Shown here: one piece after another, positions 15,591 to 23,514 of the stretch
How positions within the stretch are numbered: position 1 is the stretch's first letter
Layout of the letters: every line of letters begins with the position of its first letter
From: Anoxynatronum sp033549305
GTDB lineage: Bacteria > Bacillota > Clostridia > Peptostreptococcales > Tindalliaceae
Direction: 5' to 3'
NCBI GenBank assembly: GCA_033549305.1
Contig: JAWSUV010000021.1
Span: 1 to 30,385 of the forward strand
Length of the DNA stretch: 30,385 nt
Notes under the pieces: model-generated
The model's database searches: none
Seen by the model: only the letters and a program-made list of their open reading frames with translations
What the model was told of the DNA's origin: nothing
Program-made: the position numbers and the translations under genes

Positions 15591-16376
15591 ATGTTGGAAA
15601 AAACCGGTGTAGCCACTCCGGAAGACATTGAAAGCGTTTTTCCCAGTGAGGAACGTCTTAAAAAGGGACCGGTGGTCATCGTGGAATGTTTCCGCGAGAT
15701 TCCATGTAACCCATGCTATACGGCATGTAATCAAAATGCGATTAAAGAATTCGTTGATATTAACGATTTACCGAATGTGGATCACGGCAACTGCAACGGC
15801 TGCGGTCTTTGCATCAGCAAATGTCCAGGCCTGGCCATCCGGGTTTTGGATATGACATGGTCTGAGACGGAAGCAGTGGTCCGCATTCCCTATGAATTCC
15901 TCCCGTTGCCTGAAGCGGGAGATGTGGTGGATGGCCTTGACCGGGAAGGAAATGCCATCGCTGACGCACGTGTTGAAAAAGTGCAGAACACGAAAGCAAT
16001 GGACAAAACACCTGTGATCTGGCTGGCGGTGAAAAAAGAATTTGCGAAAGAAGTGGTGTTTATGCGTCCGCAGAGGCCGAAAAGAGATGAACGTAATGAC
16101 AGCACCATTGTATGCCGCTGCTCAGATGTGACACTGGGTGAAATCCGGGAAATGGTGGAAGCCGGATTTACGACGGTAGATGAAATAAAACGCTTGACCC
16201 GTGCGGGAATGGGCCCCTGCCAGGGGAAAACCTGCGGGCAGATTATTCTGCGCGAAATTTCAACCATGGCAGGTAAATCCATGGCGGAATTATCCCTGGG
16301 AACCTACCGGCCACCGATTAAATCTGTTAAGCTGGGCGAAATTGCTGAAACTGCGGAAAGGGGTGACGAAGATTGA
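15591..16376 (+). CDS. 4Fe-4S / BFD-like [2Fe-2S] electron-transfer subunit
   Basis: A 261-residue iron-sulfur protein. The N-terminal half has a possible first cluster motif (ECFREIPCNPCYTAC, C-x5-C-x2-C-x3-C) and a typical second one (CNGCGLCISKCPG) near residues 65-80, suggesting two [4Fe-4S] clusters. The C-terminal part is a BFD-like [2Fe-2S] domain with VCRCSDVT (C-x-C) and GMGPCQGKTC (C-x4-C). The ATG follows AAGGAGGAGG and lies 15 bases after the flavoprotein gene. Its stop overlaps the TTG start of the next gene. Taken with its neighbours it looks like the electron-wiring subunit of a dehydrogenase complex, probably connecting to a ferredoxin pool. Confidence 0.88.
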   Translation: MLEKTGVATPEDIESVFPSEERLKKGPVVIVECFREIPCNPCYTACNQNAIKEFVDINDLPNVDHGNCNGCGLCISKCPGLAIRVLDMTWSETEAVVRIPYEFLPLPEAGDVVDGLDREGNAIADARVEKVQNTKAMDKTPVIWLAVKKEFAKEVVFMRPQRPKRDERNDSTIVCRCSDVTLGEIREMVEAGFTTVDEIKRLTRAGMGPCQGKTCGQIILREISTMAGKSMAELSLGTYRPPIKSVKLGEIAETAERGDED

Positions 16377-17521
16377 AGAAAACAGCTGAAGTCGTCGTCA
16401 TCGGCGGGGGTATTTCCGGAGCAGCGACAGCGTATTATCTGGCAAAAAAAGGCGTTAAACATGTGGTGCTTATTGAAAAAGAATACATTTCCAGCGGCGC
16501 TACCGGTCGATGCGGCGCCGGCATCCGACAACAGTGGGGAACGGAAATGAACTGCATAATATCCAAACATTCCTGTGAGATGTTTGAACAGGCTCAGGAA
16601 GAACTGCAGTATGAACATGACATCGAGTTTAAACAGGGAGGATATCTGTTGCTGGCCAGCACAGAAAAAGAGCGGGAACAGTTCATAAAAAACATCTCAT
16701 TACAGAACTCTCTGGGCATTGATTCAAAAATGTTGACCCTGGATGAAGCCAGGGAGATTGTTCCCTTTTTAAACACAGATGGATTGATATGCTGTGCCTT
16801 CCACCAGAAGGATGGCCACCTGAATCCGTTTCACGCGACCCAGGCTTATGTGAATGCAGCGAAAAGACTGGGTGTGGAGATCAATACCCATACCGAAGTA
16901 ACGGACATCAATGTGGAGAATGGAAGAATCACCGGAGTTAAAACCAATAAAGGAGACATTGCCACCGGCATTGTCGTAAATGCTGCCGGTGGCTGGGCGC
17001 AACGGATTGGTCAAATGGCGGGAGTTGAACTGCCGCTCTATTCGGAACGCCATCAAATTCTTGTTTCAGAACCCATTGAAGAAATTCTTAAACCAATGGT
17101 TATGTCTTTTTCGCTGAATCTATATTGCCAGCAGGTGCCCCATGGTGGAATCATCATGGGTCGGGGAGATGAAACGGAACCTCGGGATCTGCGGCTGACT
17201 TCCAGCTGGCAGTTTCTGGATGAGATGGCAAAAACGGTCACCCGTATTTTGCCGCCGCTGAAAAATATCAGGGTTCTGCGTCAGTGGGCCGGCTTGTACA
17301 ATATGTCACCAGACCGACAACCCATTTATGGGCCGGTGGACGAAGTGAAGGGATTTTACGTAGCTGCCGGTTTCAGCGGGCATGGATTTATGTTTGGTCC
17401 CTCAACTGGTGTAATCATGTCGGAATATATTCTAGGGGAAGAAATGTCACTGCCGGTGAAAGGATTAACCCTGAACCGTTTTGAGGAAGGTAAACTGATC
17501 TTTGAACCGTCGGTTGTCTAA
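16373..17521 (+). CDS. DAO-family FAD-dependent oxidoreductase, catalytic subunit
   Basis: A 382-residue member of the D-amino-acid oxidase/glycine oxidase/sarcosine oxidase beta family, likely the substrate-oxidising subunit of the preceding complex. The FAD motif EVVVIGGGISGAATAYYLAKKG (residues 5-26) is followed by VVLIEKEYISSGATGRCGAGI. The C-terminal segment FYVAAGFSGHGFMFGPSTG is the usual FAD-contact GFSGHG motif. The start is TTG 16373 overlapping the previous stop (TTGA), with AAAGGGG upstream at 16357-16363. With a racemase in the same region, D-proline or cis-4-hydroxy-D-proline is a reasonable substrate. Sarcosine, glycine or an opine cannot be excluded from sequence. Confidence 0.9.
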   Translation: MKKTAEVVVIGGGISGAATAYYLAKKGVKHVVLIEKEYISSGATGRCGAGIRQQWGTEMNCIISKHSCEMFEQAQEELQYEHDIEFKQGGYLLLASTEKEREQFIKNISLQNSLGIDSKMLTLDEAREIVPFLNTDGLICCAFHQKDGHLNPFHATQAYVNAAKRLGVEINTHTEVTDINVENGRITGVKTNKGDIATGIVVNAAGGWAQRIGQMAGVELPLYSERHQILVSEPIEEILKPMVMSFSLNLYCQQVPHGGIIMGRGDETEPRDLRLTSSWQFLDEMAKTVTRILPPLKNIRVLRQWAGLYNMSPDRQPIYGPVDEVKGFYVAAGFSGHGFMFGPSTGVIMSEYILGEEMSLPVKGLTLNRFEEGKLIFEPSVV

Positions 17522-17543
17522 CATCAATCTCTTCATGTATAAT
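17514..17543 (+). promoter_or_regulatory. Candidate promoter for the ferredoxin-AOR-MoaD genes
   Basis: TTGTCT (17514-17519) and a perfect TATAAT (17538-17543) are separated by 18 bases, overlapping the end of the DAO-type gene and 53 bases before the ferredoxin start. Confidence 0.55.
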
Positions 17544-17595
17544 GATGAGTGATATGTGACAGAAACATGAATGAATTGAAGAGAGGTGAAGCGAA

Positions 17596-17988
17596 GTGAA
17601 ACTGCTGGAAAAGAATGAAGAACGCTGTATCCAGTGCCATGTCTGTGAAAGCGTCTGTTCCAAAGCCTACTTCAAGGAAGATGACCGGACTAAATCCCGG
17701 ATCGTCATTAATGAGGACACTCAGGAGAACCGGGACTGGACCATCAACGTGTGCAACCAGTGCGGCGAATGTATTCCTGTCTGCAGCGAAGAAGCCATTT
17801 ACCGCAACAAACAGGGCGTTGTGATGATCGACGCAAAAAAATGCGTCGGCTGTTATGTCTGTGTCGGCTTCTGTCCCAGCCTGTCCATGCGGACGCATGA
17901 CGATGAGCTGGTGCCGTTCAAGTGCGTTGCCTGTGGATTATGCGCCAAAGAATGCCCAACAGAAGCCATTTTTATTGAAACCACATAG
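17596..17988 (+). CDS. Polyferredoxin with four [4Fe-4S] motifs
   Basis: A 130-residue cytoplasmic electron carrier with four C-x2-C-x2-C-x3-C motifs: CIQCHVCESVC, CNQCGECIPVC, CVGCYVCVGFCP and CVACGLCAKECP. That is enough for four [4Fe-4S] clusters and resembles the HycB/YdhY-like subunits that partner AOR-family enzymes. The start is GTG 17596; GAGAGGTGAAG lies upstream. The gap to the AOR gene is 26 bases, so the two are surely cotranscribed. It probably accepts electrons from, or gives them to, the adjacent tungsten/molybdenum enzyme. It could also link to the upstream Fe-S dehydrogenase, but that is inference. Confidence 0.93.
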   Translation: MKLLEKNEERCIQCHVCESVCSKAYFKEDDRTKSRIVINEDTQENRDWTINVCNQCGECIPVCSEEAIYRNKQGVVMIDAKKCVGCYVCVGFCPSLSMRTHDDELVPFKCVACGLCAKECPTEAIFIETT

Positions 17989-18014
17989 GAGCTCTGAAAG
18001 GAGGCACACAGCCC

Positions 18015-20189
18015 ATGACACAGCATATTAGTCCTGAACGCGTTCGGGAAATCAAGGCAGCGCGGCAGATACTGAAAACCTACCAGTACACTCCCGCCGC
18101 TGTGGATAAAGGGTATACCAATAAAACGCTGTACATCAACATCAGCGACAATACCATCGCCGAAAAAACCATTACAGAGGAGATGAAAGACAAATTCATC
18201 GGAGGAAAAGGCTTTGGCCTGTATTACCTGTGGCACGCCGTCACCAGGGACACCAAATGGAGTGATCCTGAAAACGAAATCGTCATCTCTCCCGGCCCCA
18301 TCGGCGGTATTACCCAGTACCCTGGCGCCGGCAAGTCCCTGGTAGTCAGTCTTTCCCCCACCACCGACAGCGTGGTGGACAGCAACGTGGGAGGCCACTT
18401 TGGGCCACTGCTGAAATTCTCCGGTTGGGACGTCCTGGAACTGCAGGGCAAGGCCGAAGAGGATATCATCATTTATATCAACGGCAATGACGGCACCATC
18501 AGCATCGAGAAAGCACCTCTGGAGGAAATCAACAGTCACATCCTGGCCGAAGAGCTTACTGCCCTTTATGCCGAAGACGAAGAAGACAAACGCAATATCA
18601 GCGTCGTCTCTTCCGGCTCCGCTGCCGAACACGCACTGATCGGCATGTTGAACTTCAGCTTTTATGACAAACGGCGGGGTGGCCAGCGTCTGAAACAGGC
18701 CGGTCGCGGCGGTATCGGAACAGTCTTCAGGGATAAAAAAGTCAAAGCCATCGTCATCAAATACAAAGGTGTTCGGGGTGATTCCAACCATCCCGTCAAC
18801 CTGAAAAAGATCCAGGAACTGGGCATCAAACTCCACAAAGAAATCCACGACTACGACGACATTCAGACAAAGAAACGGCAAGTTGGGACTGCCAATCTGG
18901 TGGAAGTCATGAACGATTACGACCTGCTGCCCGTGAACAATTTCAAGTACGGGTACAATCCGGAAACGTGGCGGATCAGCTCAGATATCCTGAAAACCTA
19001 TGTGACCCAAAATGTTCCCGATGGGTGTTGGTATGGCTGCAGCTTAGCCTGCGCCAAAGCCTGCGATAACTTTGAGCTCAAAACCGGTCCTTACAAAGGC
19101 CATAAAGTACTGGTGGACGGTGCCGAATACGAAACTGTCGCCGGAGTGGGCAGCTGTTGCGGCATTTTCGATATGGACTACGTTTTTGAATGCAACTTCT
19201 ACTGCGACACCTACGGCATTGACACTATTTCCTGGGGCACCACCGTCGCATTCCTGATGGAATGCTACGAAAACGACATCATCAACCGGGATATTACCGG
19301 CGGTCTGGAACTGTTCTTCGGTAACCGGGATGCTGCCATGGAACTGTTGCATCTTGTGGCAAAAGGAGAAGGGTTCGGGAAATACGCAGGCATGGGCGTG
19401 AAAAAACTCAAAGAAAAATTCATCAGTGAATACAGTGCTGATAAAGCCTTCCTGGACGACATCGGCATGGAATGCAAAGGCATGGAATACTCACAGTACA
19501 TGTCCAAGGAATCCCTGGCCCAGCAGGGCGGTTATGCCCTGACTAATAAAGGGCCGCAGCATGACGAAGCCTGGGTCATCTTCACCGATATGGTAAACAA
19601 CCTGATTCCAACCTTCGAAGATAAAGCGGAAGCCCTGCATTACTTCCCCATGTTCCGCACCTGGTTCGGTCTGCAGGGACTATGCAAACTGCCCTGGAAC
19701 GACATTGAACCTGCTGACAACAAGCAAACCGATGAACCCGCCAAAGTACCGGAACATGTCCAGAACTACGTGGAACTGTTTAACAGCGTCACCGGCAAAA
19801 ACATCGACAAGGAAGAACTAATTCGCCAGTCCGAACGGGTGTATAACTTTCAGCGTGTTTTTGCCCTGAAACTGGGCTTCGGTACCCGGCAGTATGACAA
19901 ACCTCCCTACCGGTCATTGGGCCCCGCCACCAAAGAAGAATATTTTTCCCGCAAAGACCGCTATGATAAACAGCTGAAAGAAACCATCGGCGTGGATCCG
20001 GAAGGCAAAACCGTCGAAGAAAAAATCGCCCTTCACCGGAAGTACCGTGAAGCGCAATTTGAAAAACTAACCGATGCTGTATACAAGCGCCGTGGCTGGA
20101 CCACAGACGGAGTGCCCACGATTGAACATCTGAAAGCATTGGGGATGGATTTCTCTGACGTGATCGAACTGGTGAGACCTTACCAGTAA
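18015..20189 (+). CDS. Aldehyde ferredoxin oxidoreductase family protein (W/Mo-pterin)
   Basis: A 724-residue member of the AOR family, whose enzymes bind a bis-pyranopterin tungsten or molybdenum cofactor and one [4Fe-4S] cluster. The N-terminal GGKGFGLYYLW and SPGPIGGITQYPGAGKSLV segments match AOR domain 1. The cluster cysteines appear as Cys338, Cys342, Cys346 and Cys350 (C-x3-C-x3-C-x3-C), with Cys557 in GLCKLPW as the likely distal ligand. EYETVA and YGIDTIS are typical cofactor-region motifs. It is longer than the roughly 605 residues of Pyrococcus AOR and nearer E. coli YdhV (about 700), so the substrate need not be a simple aldehyde. The ATG follows GAAAGGAGGCACACAGCCC. Codons ending in C are strikingly frequent here. 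Confidence 0.92.
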   Translation: MTQHISPERVREIKAARQILKTYQYTPAAVDKGYTNKTLYINISDNTIAEKTITEEMKDKFIGGKGFGLYYLWHAVTRDTKWSDPENEIVISPGPIGGITQYPGAGKSLVVSLSPTTDSVVDSNVGGHFGPLLKFSGWDVLELQGKAEEDIIIYINGNDGTISIEKAPLEEINSHILAEELTALYAEDEEDKRNISVVSSGSAAEHALIGMLNFSFYDKRRGGQRLKQAGRGGIGTVFRDKKVKAIVIKYKGVRGDSNHPVNLKKIQELGIKLHKEIHDYDDIQTKKRQVGTANLVEVMNDYDLLPVNNFKYGYNPETWRISSDILKTYVTQNVPDGCWYGCSLACAKACDNFELKTGPYKGHKVLVDGAEYETVAGVGSCCGIFDMDYVFECNFYCDTYGIDTISWGTTVAFLMECYENDIINRDITGGLELFFGNRDAAMELLHLVAKGEGFGKYAGMGVKKLKEKFISEYSADKAFLDDIGMECKGMEYSQYMSKESLAQQGGYALTNKGPQHDEAWVIFTDMVNNLIPTFEDKAEALHYFPMFRTWFGLQGLCKLPWNDIEPADNKQTDEPAKVPEHVQNYVELFNSVTGKNIDKEELIRQSERVYNFQRVFALKLGFGTRQYDKPPYRSLGPATKEEYFSRKDRYDKQLKETIGVDPEGKTVEEKIALHRKYREAQFEKLTDAVYKRRGWTTDGVPTIEHLKALGMDFSDVIELVRPYQ

Positions 20190-20216
20190 ACCAGACAATT
20201 GAATCAGGTGATCAAA

Positions 20217-20414
20217 GTGATAAAGTTAAACAACCGACCCATGGATTATGAACCGGGCATGACGGTGGGAAGTCTTATCCGGCAGATGAATTACACACAC
20301 CCCATGCTCATTGTCCGAATCAATGATCAATTCATTGACGAAACGGCTTATGCGGATACGGCCATACATGATGGGGATGATGTTAAAATCATCCACCCCA
20401 TTGCCGGTGGTTAG
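20217..20414 (+). CDS. MoaD/ThiS-family sulfur-carrier-like protein
   Basis: A 65-residue ubiquitin-like protein ending in IAGG, the di-glycine tail through which MoaD and ThiS proteins carry sulfur as a thiocarboxylate. The fold pattern is visible: IKLNNRPMDYEPGMTVGSLIRQM, then MLIVRINDQFI, then HDGDDVKIIHPIAGG. I choose GTG 20217 because AGGTGA at 20205-20210 is well placed. GTG 20208 and TTG 20199 are alternatives. Lying 27 bases after the AOR gene, it is probably a dedicated helper for tungsto- or molybdopterin assembly for that enzyme. A thiamine role (ThiS) is less likely because no thi gene is near. Confidence 0.85.
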   Translation: MIKLNNRPMDYEPGMTVGSLIRQMNYTHPMLIVRINDQFIDETAYADTAIHDGDDVKIIHPIAGG

Positions 20415-20464
20415 CTGCCGGTTGACATGTAAAGGATACGGCAGTTAAACGAAGGATATAGAAG

Positions 20465-20497
20465 GGCCGCTGCTCATTGTTCTGCAGAGCAGCGGCC
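20465..20497. terminator. Hairpin terminator between the MoaD-like and DeoR genes
   Basis: GGCCGCTGCTC (20465-20475) pairs perfectly with GAGCAGCGGCC (20487-20497) over 11 bases, followed by TGTTGTGT. It sits between convergent genes and may act on both, although the T-tract is poor. Confidence 0.75.
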
Positions 20498-20519
20498 TGT
20501 TGTGTCTATCTGACTTTGC

Positions 20520-21311
20520 TCAACTGACTGTGGGAACAATGTGCAGTTCGACTCCCAGGGATTCCAGGGTCTCAACCCATTCAGGGGTGATGCCATCATC
20601 AGTGATGACTGTGTTAATATGATTGGCATCACAGAAATATGCCGGACGAATTTTATCAAATTTACTGGAATCCGCCACCAGTATTACTTGCAGTGATGAT
20701 TTCAAAATAGCATGTTTTGTGGGGACCTCATAATTATTGACACAAGTGACACCTAAATCCCTGTGAATGCCGGCAGCGGAAATGAACACTTTTTTTGCCC
20801 GGATACCCTGTATAAAATTAATTCCCTGGGCGCTTTCAAACATCTGGGTTTTAGGGTGATAGTAACCGCCTGCGAAAAGCAGATGGACTCCCTTTTTTCG
20901 GTAAAGGGCCATGAGAATATTCGTGCTGTAGCAGAGAACGGTAATATTTTTGTTCTCAGGAACATAGGGAGCGATTTTTTCTGTGGTGGTTCCGGTGTCG
21001 ATAATAATAATGTCGTCCTGGTCAATAAGAGAAGCAGCAAATTGACCGATATTATTTTTCTGCATGTTCTGCTTGACGGTTTCCTCAGATAAATTATAAT
21101 CTGCATCTAACCCTGAATGGGAAGGTATGGGTCGATAAACAGCTGTTCCGCCAACATTTTCGGCTACTTTATTGTTTTTCAAAAAAACAAGATCCCTCCG
21201 GATTGTCATTTCGGATACCTGAAACTGCTGGGCCAGCTCCCTGATGGGGATGAATCCTCGTCGTTTTAATACTTCGGTTAACGATTGAATACGCGATTCT
21301 TTTTTACCCAT
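20520..21311 (-). CDS. DeoR-family transcriptional regulator
   Basis: A 263-residue repressor-type regulator. The N-terminal winged helix-turn-helix (RELAQQFQVSEMTIRRDLVFL, about residues 24-44) is typical of DeoR proteins. The C-terminal sensor domain has the family pattern for phosphorylated sugar effectors (IIIDTGTTTEKIAPYVPENKNITVLCYS, KVFISAAGI, ILVADSSKFDKI). The ATG at 21311 follows GGAGGTGTCC. It is transcribed divergently from deoC and the nucleoside transporter and very probably controls them. Deoxyribose-5-phosphate or a related sugar phosphate is a reasonable effector, but this is inferred from neighbours only. Confidence 0.94.
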   Translation of the reverse strand: MGKKESRIQSLTEVLKRRGFIPIRELAQQFQVSEMTIRRDLVFLKNNKVAENVGGTAVYRPIPSHSGLDADYNLSEETVKQNMQKNNIGQFAASLIDQDDIIIIDTGTTTEKIAPYVPENKNITVLCYSTNILMALYRKKGVHLLFAGGYYHPKTQMFESAQGINFIQGIRAKKVFISAAGIHRDLGVTCVNNYEVPTKHAILKSSLQVILVADSSKFDKIRPAYFCDANHINTVITDDGITPEWVETLESLGVELHIVPTVS

Positions 21312-21370
21312 TGAAAGGACACCTCCACGCCCAAACGCGAATCATAAACACAGCGCACACTATTGTTGAT

Positions 21371-21399
21371 ATATTAACATAAATAATTATATATGTAAA
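21371..21399 (-). promoter_or_regulatory. Promoter of the DeoR-type gene
   Basis: On the minus strand TTTACA and TAATAT are separated by 17 bases in a very A/T-rich stretch, 60 bases upstream of the start at 21311. Scattered ACATA/TATGT repeats around it may be operator half-sites. Confidence 0.55.
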
Positions 21400-21489
21400 T
21401 AAATAAACAAAAAAAGAACATAACATTGAAAAATATGTCATAATACAAAAGGGTATTAAGAGTTCACAAGGCATAAATTTAATATTTTG

Positions 21490-21518
21490 TTGACATGATC
21501 ACGAAAATCCATTACGAT
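21490..21518 (+). promoter_or_regulatory. Promoter of deoC and the nucleoside importer
   Basis: A perfect TTGACA (21490-21495) and TACGAT (21513-21518) with 17-base spacing end 35 bases before the deoC start. Confidence 0.75.
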
Positions 21519-21553
21519 AGAATCAAATCAGATACATCTAATGGAGGATCAAT

Positions 21554-22219
21554 ATGAACAACGCTGACATTTTAAAGCATGTGGATCATACGCTTTTAAA
21601 GCCTGTTTCGGACTGGAAAGACATCGAGAGATTGTGCCGTGAAGCGATTCAATACAAAACAGCATGTGTTTGCATCCCGCCATCCTATATCAGGCGGATC
21701 AAAAAGACATTCGGTGAACAATTAACCATCTGCACGGTTATCGGATTTCCTCTTGGGTATCAGACAAAAGCGGTTAAGGTGGCCGAAGCTGTAGAAGCTG
21801 TTGCTGACGGAGCCGATGAGGTGGACATGGTAGTGAACCTGGGAGACGTGAAAAATGGTGATGATCATAAGATCATGCAGGAAATTAAGGCTGTAAAGAA
21901 AGCGATTGGCAATCGAGTGCTAAAAGTAATCATTGAAACCTGCTATTTGTCGCAGGATGAAAAGATGAGACTCTGCCGATGTGTTACAGAAGGCGGAGCT
22001 GATTATATCAAAACTTCCACCGGATTTGGAACTGAAGGAGCTGTCATGGAAGATATCATCCTTTTTAAGCGTTACATTGGACCCCATGTGAAAATGAAAG
22101 CTGCGGGAGGCATTCGCACCCGTGAAGATCTGGTGCGTTTTATTGAAGCCGGGTGTGAACGCATCGGGACGAGCAGTGCCGTTTCATTGCTGACAGGCGG
22201 CGATTCATCAGGGTATTAG
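21554..22219 (+). CDS. deoC: Deoxyribose-phosphate aldolase
   Basis: DeoC cleaves 2-deoxyribose-5-phosphate to acetaldehyde and glyceraldehyde-3-phosphate in deoxynucleoside breakdown. The 221-residue length is typical. The N-terminal DHTLLKP motif is followed by TVIGFPLGYQT and EVDMVVNLGDVKNGD. The Schiff-base lysine is Lys153 in DYIKTSTGFG, and the second catalytic lysine is Lys182 in MKAAGGIRT. The ATG follows GGAGGATCAAT. It sits between a divergent DeoR regulator and a BMP-type importer, forming a deoxynucleoside uptake and catabolism set. No nucleoside phosphorylase or deoB is in the window. Confidence 0.97.
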   Translation: MNNADILKHVDHTLLKPVSDWKDIERLCREAIQYKTACVCIPPSYIRRIKKTFGEQLTICTVIGFPLGYQTKAVKVAEAVEAVADGADEVDMVVNLGDVKNGDDHKIMQEIKAVKKAIGNRVLKVIIETCYLSQDEKMRLCRCVTEGGADYIKTSTGFGTEGAVMEDIILFKRYIGPHVKMKAAGGIRTREDLVRFIEAGCERIGTSSAVSLLTGGDSSGY

Positions 22220-22318
22220 GCTGAATGATGAACAGGGCATCACCCTGCACAGCAGTCACAGAAAAAGAGGATCGCGGTGCAGGTTTGTTATAAACAAATT
22301 AGATCAGGAGGGGAAAAA

Positions 22319-23479
22319 ATGAAAAAAAGTATTGTTTTGTTACTGATTCTCATGATGACCGTATCACTGGCTGCATGTGGATCACCAGCACCTGCCCCGG
22401 CAGAGGAGCCGGCAGAGGAGCCGGCAGAGGAGCCGACAGAAACGCCAGCAGAAAGCCCGGCAGAGGACGGCACATTCGAATTGGCATTGATCACCGACAT
22501 CGGCACCATCGACGACAAGTCGTTTAACCAGGGGTCCTGGGAAGGTCTTCGTGATTACGCGGTGGATAACGGCATTTCCCACAAGTACTATCAACCATCG
22601 GAAAAAAGTAACGACGCGTACCTCTCTGCCATAGAACTGGCAGTCCGCGGCGGCGCCAAAGTCATTGTGACACCTGGATTCCTTTTCGAAGAACCCATTT
22701 TTATCGCGCAGGATCAATATCCGGATGTCAATTTTATTCTAATCGACGGGGTTCCCCACAGTGCTGATTACTCTGAATTCCGTACTGAGCCGAATGTCGT
22801 CGGCGTACTTTATGCTGAAGACCAGGCTGGCTTCCTGGCCGGATATTCAGCAGTGAAAGACGGTAATCGCAACCTGGGCTTCATGGGCGGGATGGCAGTA
22901 CCTGCAGTCGTGCGTTTTGGGTACGGATTTGTCCAGGGGGCAGAATATGCGGCTGAAGAACTTGGTCTGGATCCGGGTTCCATTACCTTGAATTACCATT
23001 ATACCGGCGGATTTGACGCCACTCCGGAAGTGCAGACACTGGCAGCTTCCTGGTTCCAGTCCGGAGTCGAAGTGATCTTTGCAGCCGGCGGTGCCGTTGG
23101 CAACTCAGTCATGGCTGCAGCAGAACAGGCTGGTGCTAAAGTGATCGGTGTCGATATTGATCAGTCCATCGAGTCAGAAACAGTCATTTCATCAGCTATG
23201 AAAGGATTAGGCGAATCTGTCTACTCCATGCTGGAAGCTTACTATGCAGGCACTTTCCCAGGTGGAGAAACAATGGTCATGGAAGCTGCCAACGATGGGG
23301 TTGCATTGCCTATGGAAACCTCCCGTTTTGACAGCTTTTCCCAGGCGGATTACGATGAAATCTTTGGAAAACTGGTCAATGACACTGACGGGCTTGCCAG
23401 CGGTATGATCGTTGATGGTGATGTTGAAACAGCTGTGCAGATTCCCACAAATGCAGTCGTTGTGACACTGGTCAACTAA
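22319..23479 (+). CDS. BMP-family nucleoside-binding lipoprotein
   Basis: A 386-residue extracytoplasmic substrate-binding lipoprotein of the basic membrane protein (BMP/PnrA/NupN) family. The signal peptide MKKSIVLLLILMMTVSLAAC ends in lipobox LAAC with lipidated Cys20. A flexible linker rich in Pro, Ala and Glu follows, including three exact AEEP repeats. The mature domain starts with LALITDIGTIDDKSFNQGSWEGL, the hallmark of BMP purine-nucleoside binding proteins, and continues with GFMGGMAVPAVVRFGYGF. The ATG 22319 has the ribosome site AGGAGGGG; the longer GTG frame from 22277 would spoil the signal peptide. It delivers nucleosides to the ABC importer encoded next. Confidence 0.95.
   Translation: MKKSIVLLLILMMTVSLAACGSPAPAPAEEPAEEPAEEPTETPAESPAEDGTFELALITDIGTIDDKSFNQGSWEGLRDYAVDNGISHKYYQPSEKSNDAYLSAIELAVRGGAKVIVTPGFLFEEPIFIAQDQYPDVNFILIDGVPHSADYSEFRTEPNVVGVLYAEDQAGFLAGYSAVKDGNRNLGFMGGMAVPAVVRFGYGFVQGAEYAAEELGLDPGSITLNYHYTGGFDATPEVQTLAASWFQSGVEVIFAAGGAVGNSVMAAAEQAGAKVIGVDIDQSIESETVISSAMKGLGESVYSMLEAYYAGTFPGGETMVMEAANDGVALPMETSRFDSFSQADYDEIFGKLVNDTDGLASGMIVDGDVETAVQIPTNAVVVTLVN
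22400..22435 (+). repeat. Three tandem 12-base repeats in the lipoprotein linker
   Basis: The unit GCAGAGGAGCCG occurs three times without change and in frame, encoding AEEP three times. Such in-frame repeats can change copy number and vary linker length. Confidence 0.9.
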
Positions 23480-23514
23480 GCAGGTATCTATTTAAATGAA
23501 TCAATAAACTGATG

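Noticed and set aside
17853..18881. 342-codon open frame on the minus strand
   Set aside because: It lies entirely opposite the ferredoxin and AOR genes, has no recognisable domain and arises from their C-ending codon bias.
22400..22435. Tandem repeats as a CRISPR or satellite array
   Set aside because: Only three 12-base units, in frame in a coding linker, with no spacers.
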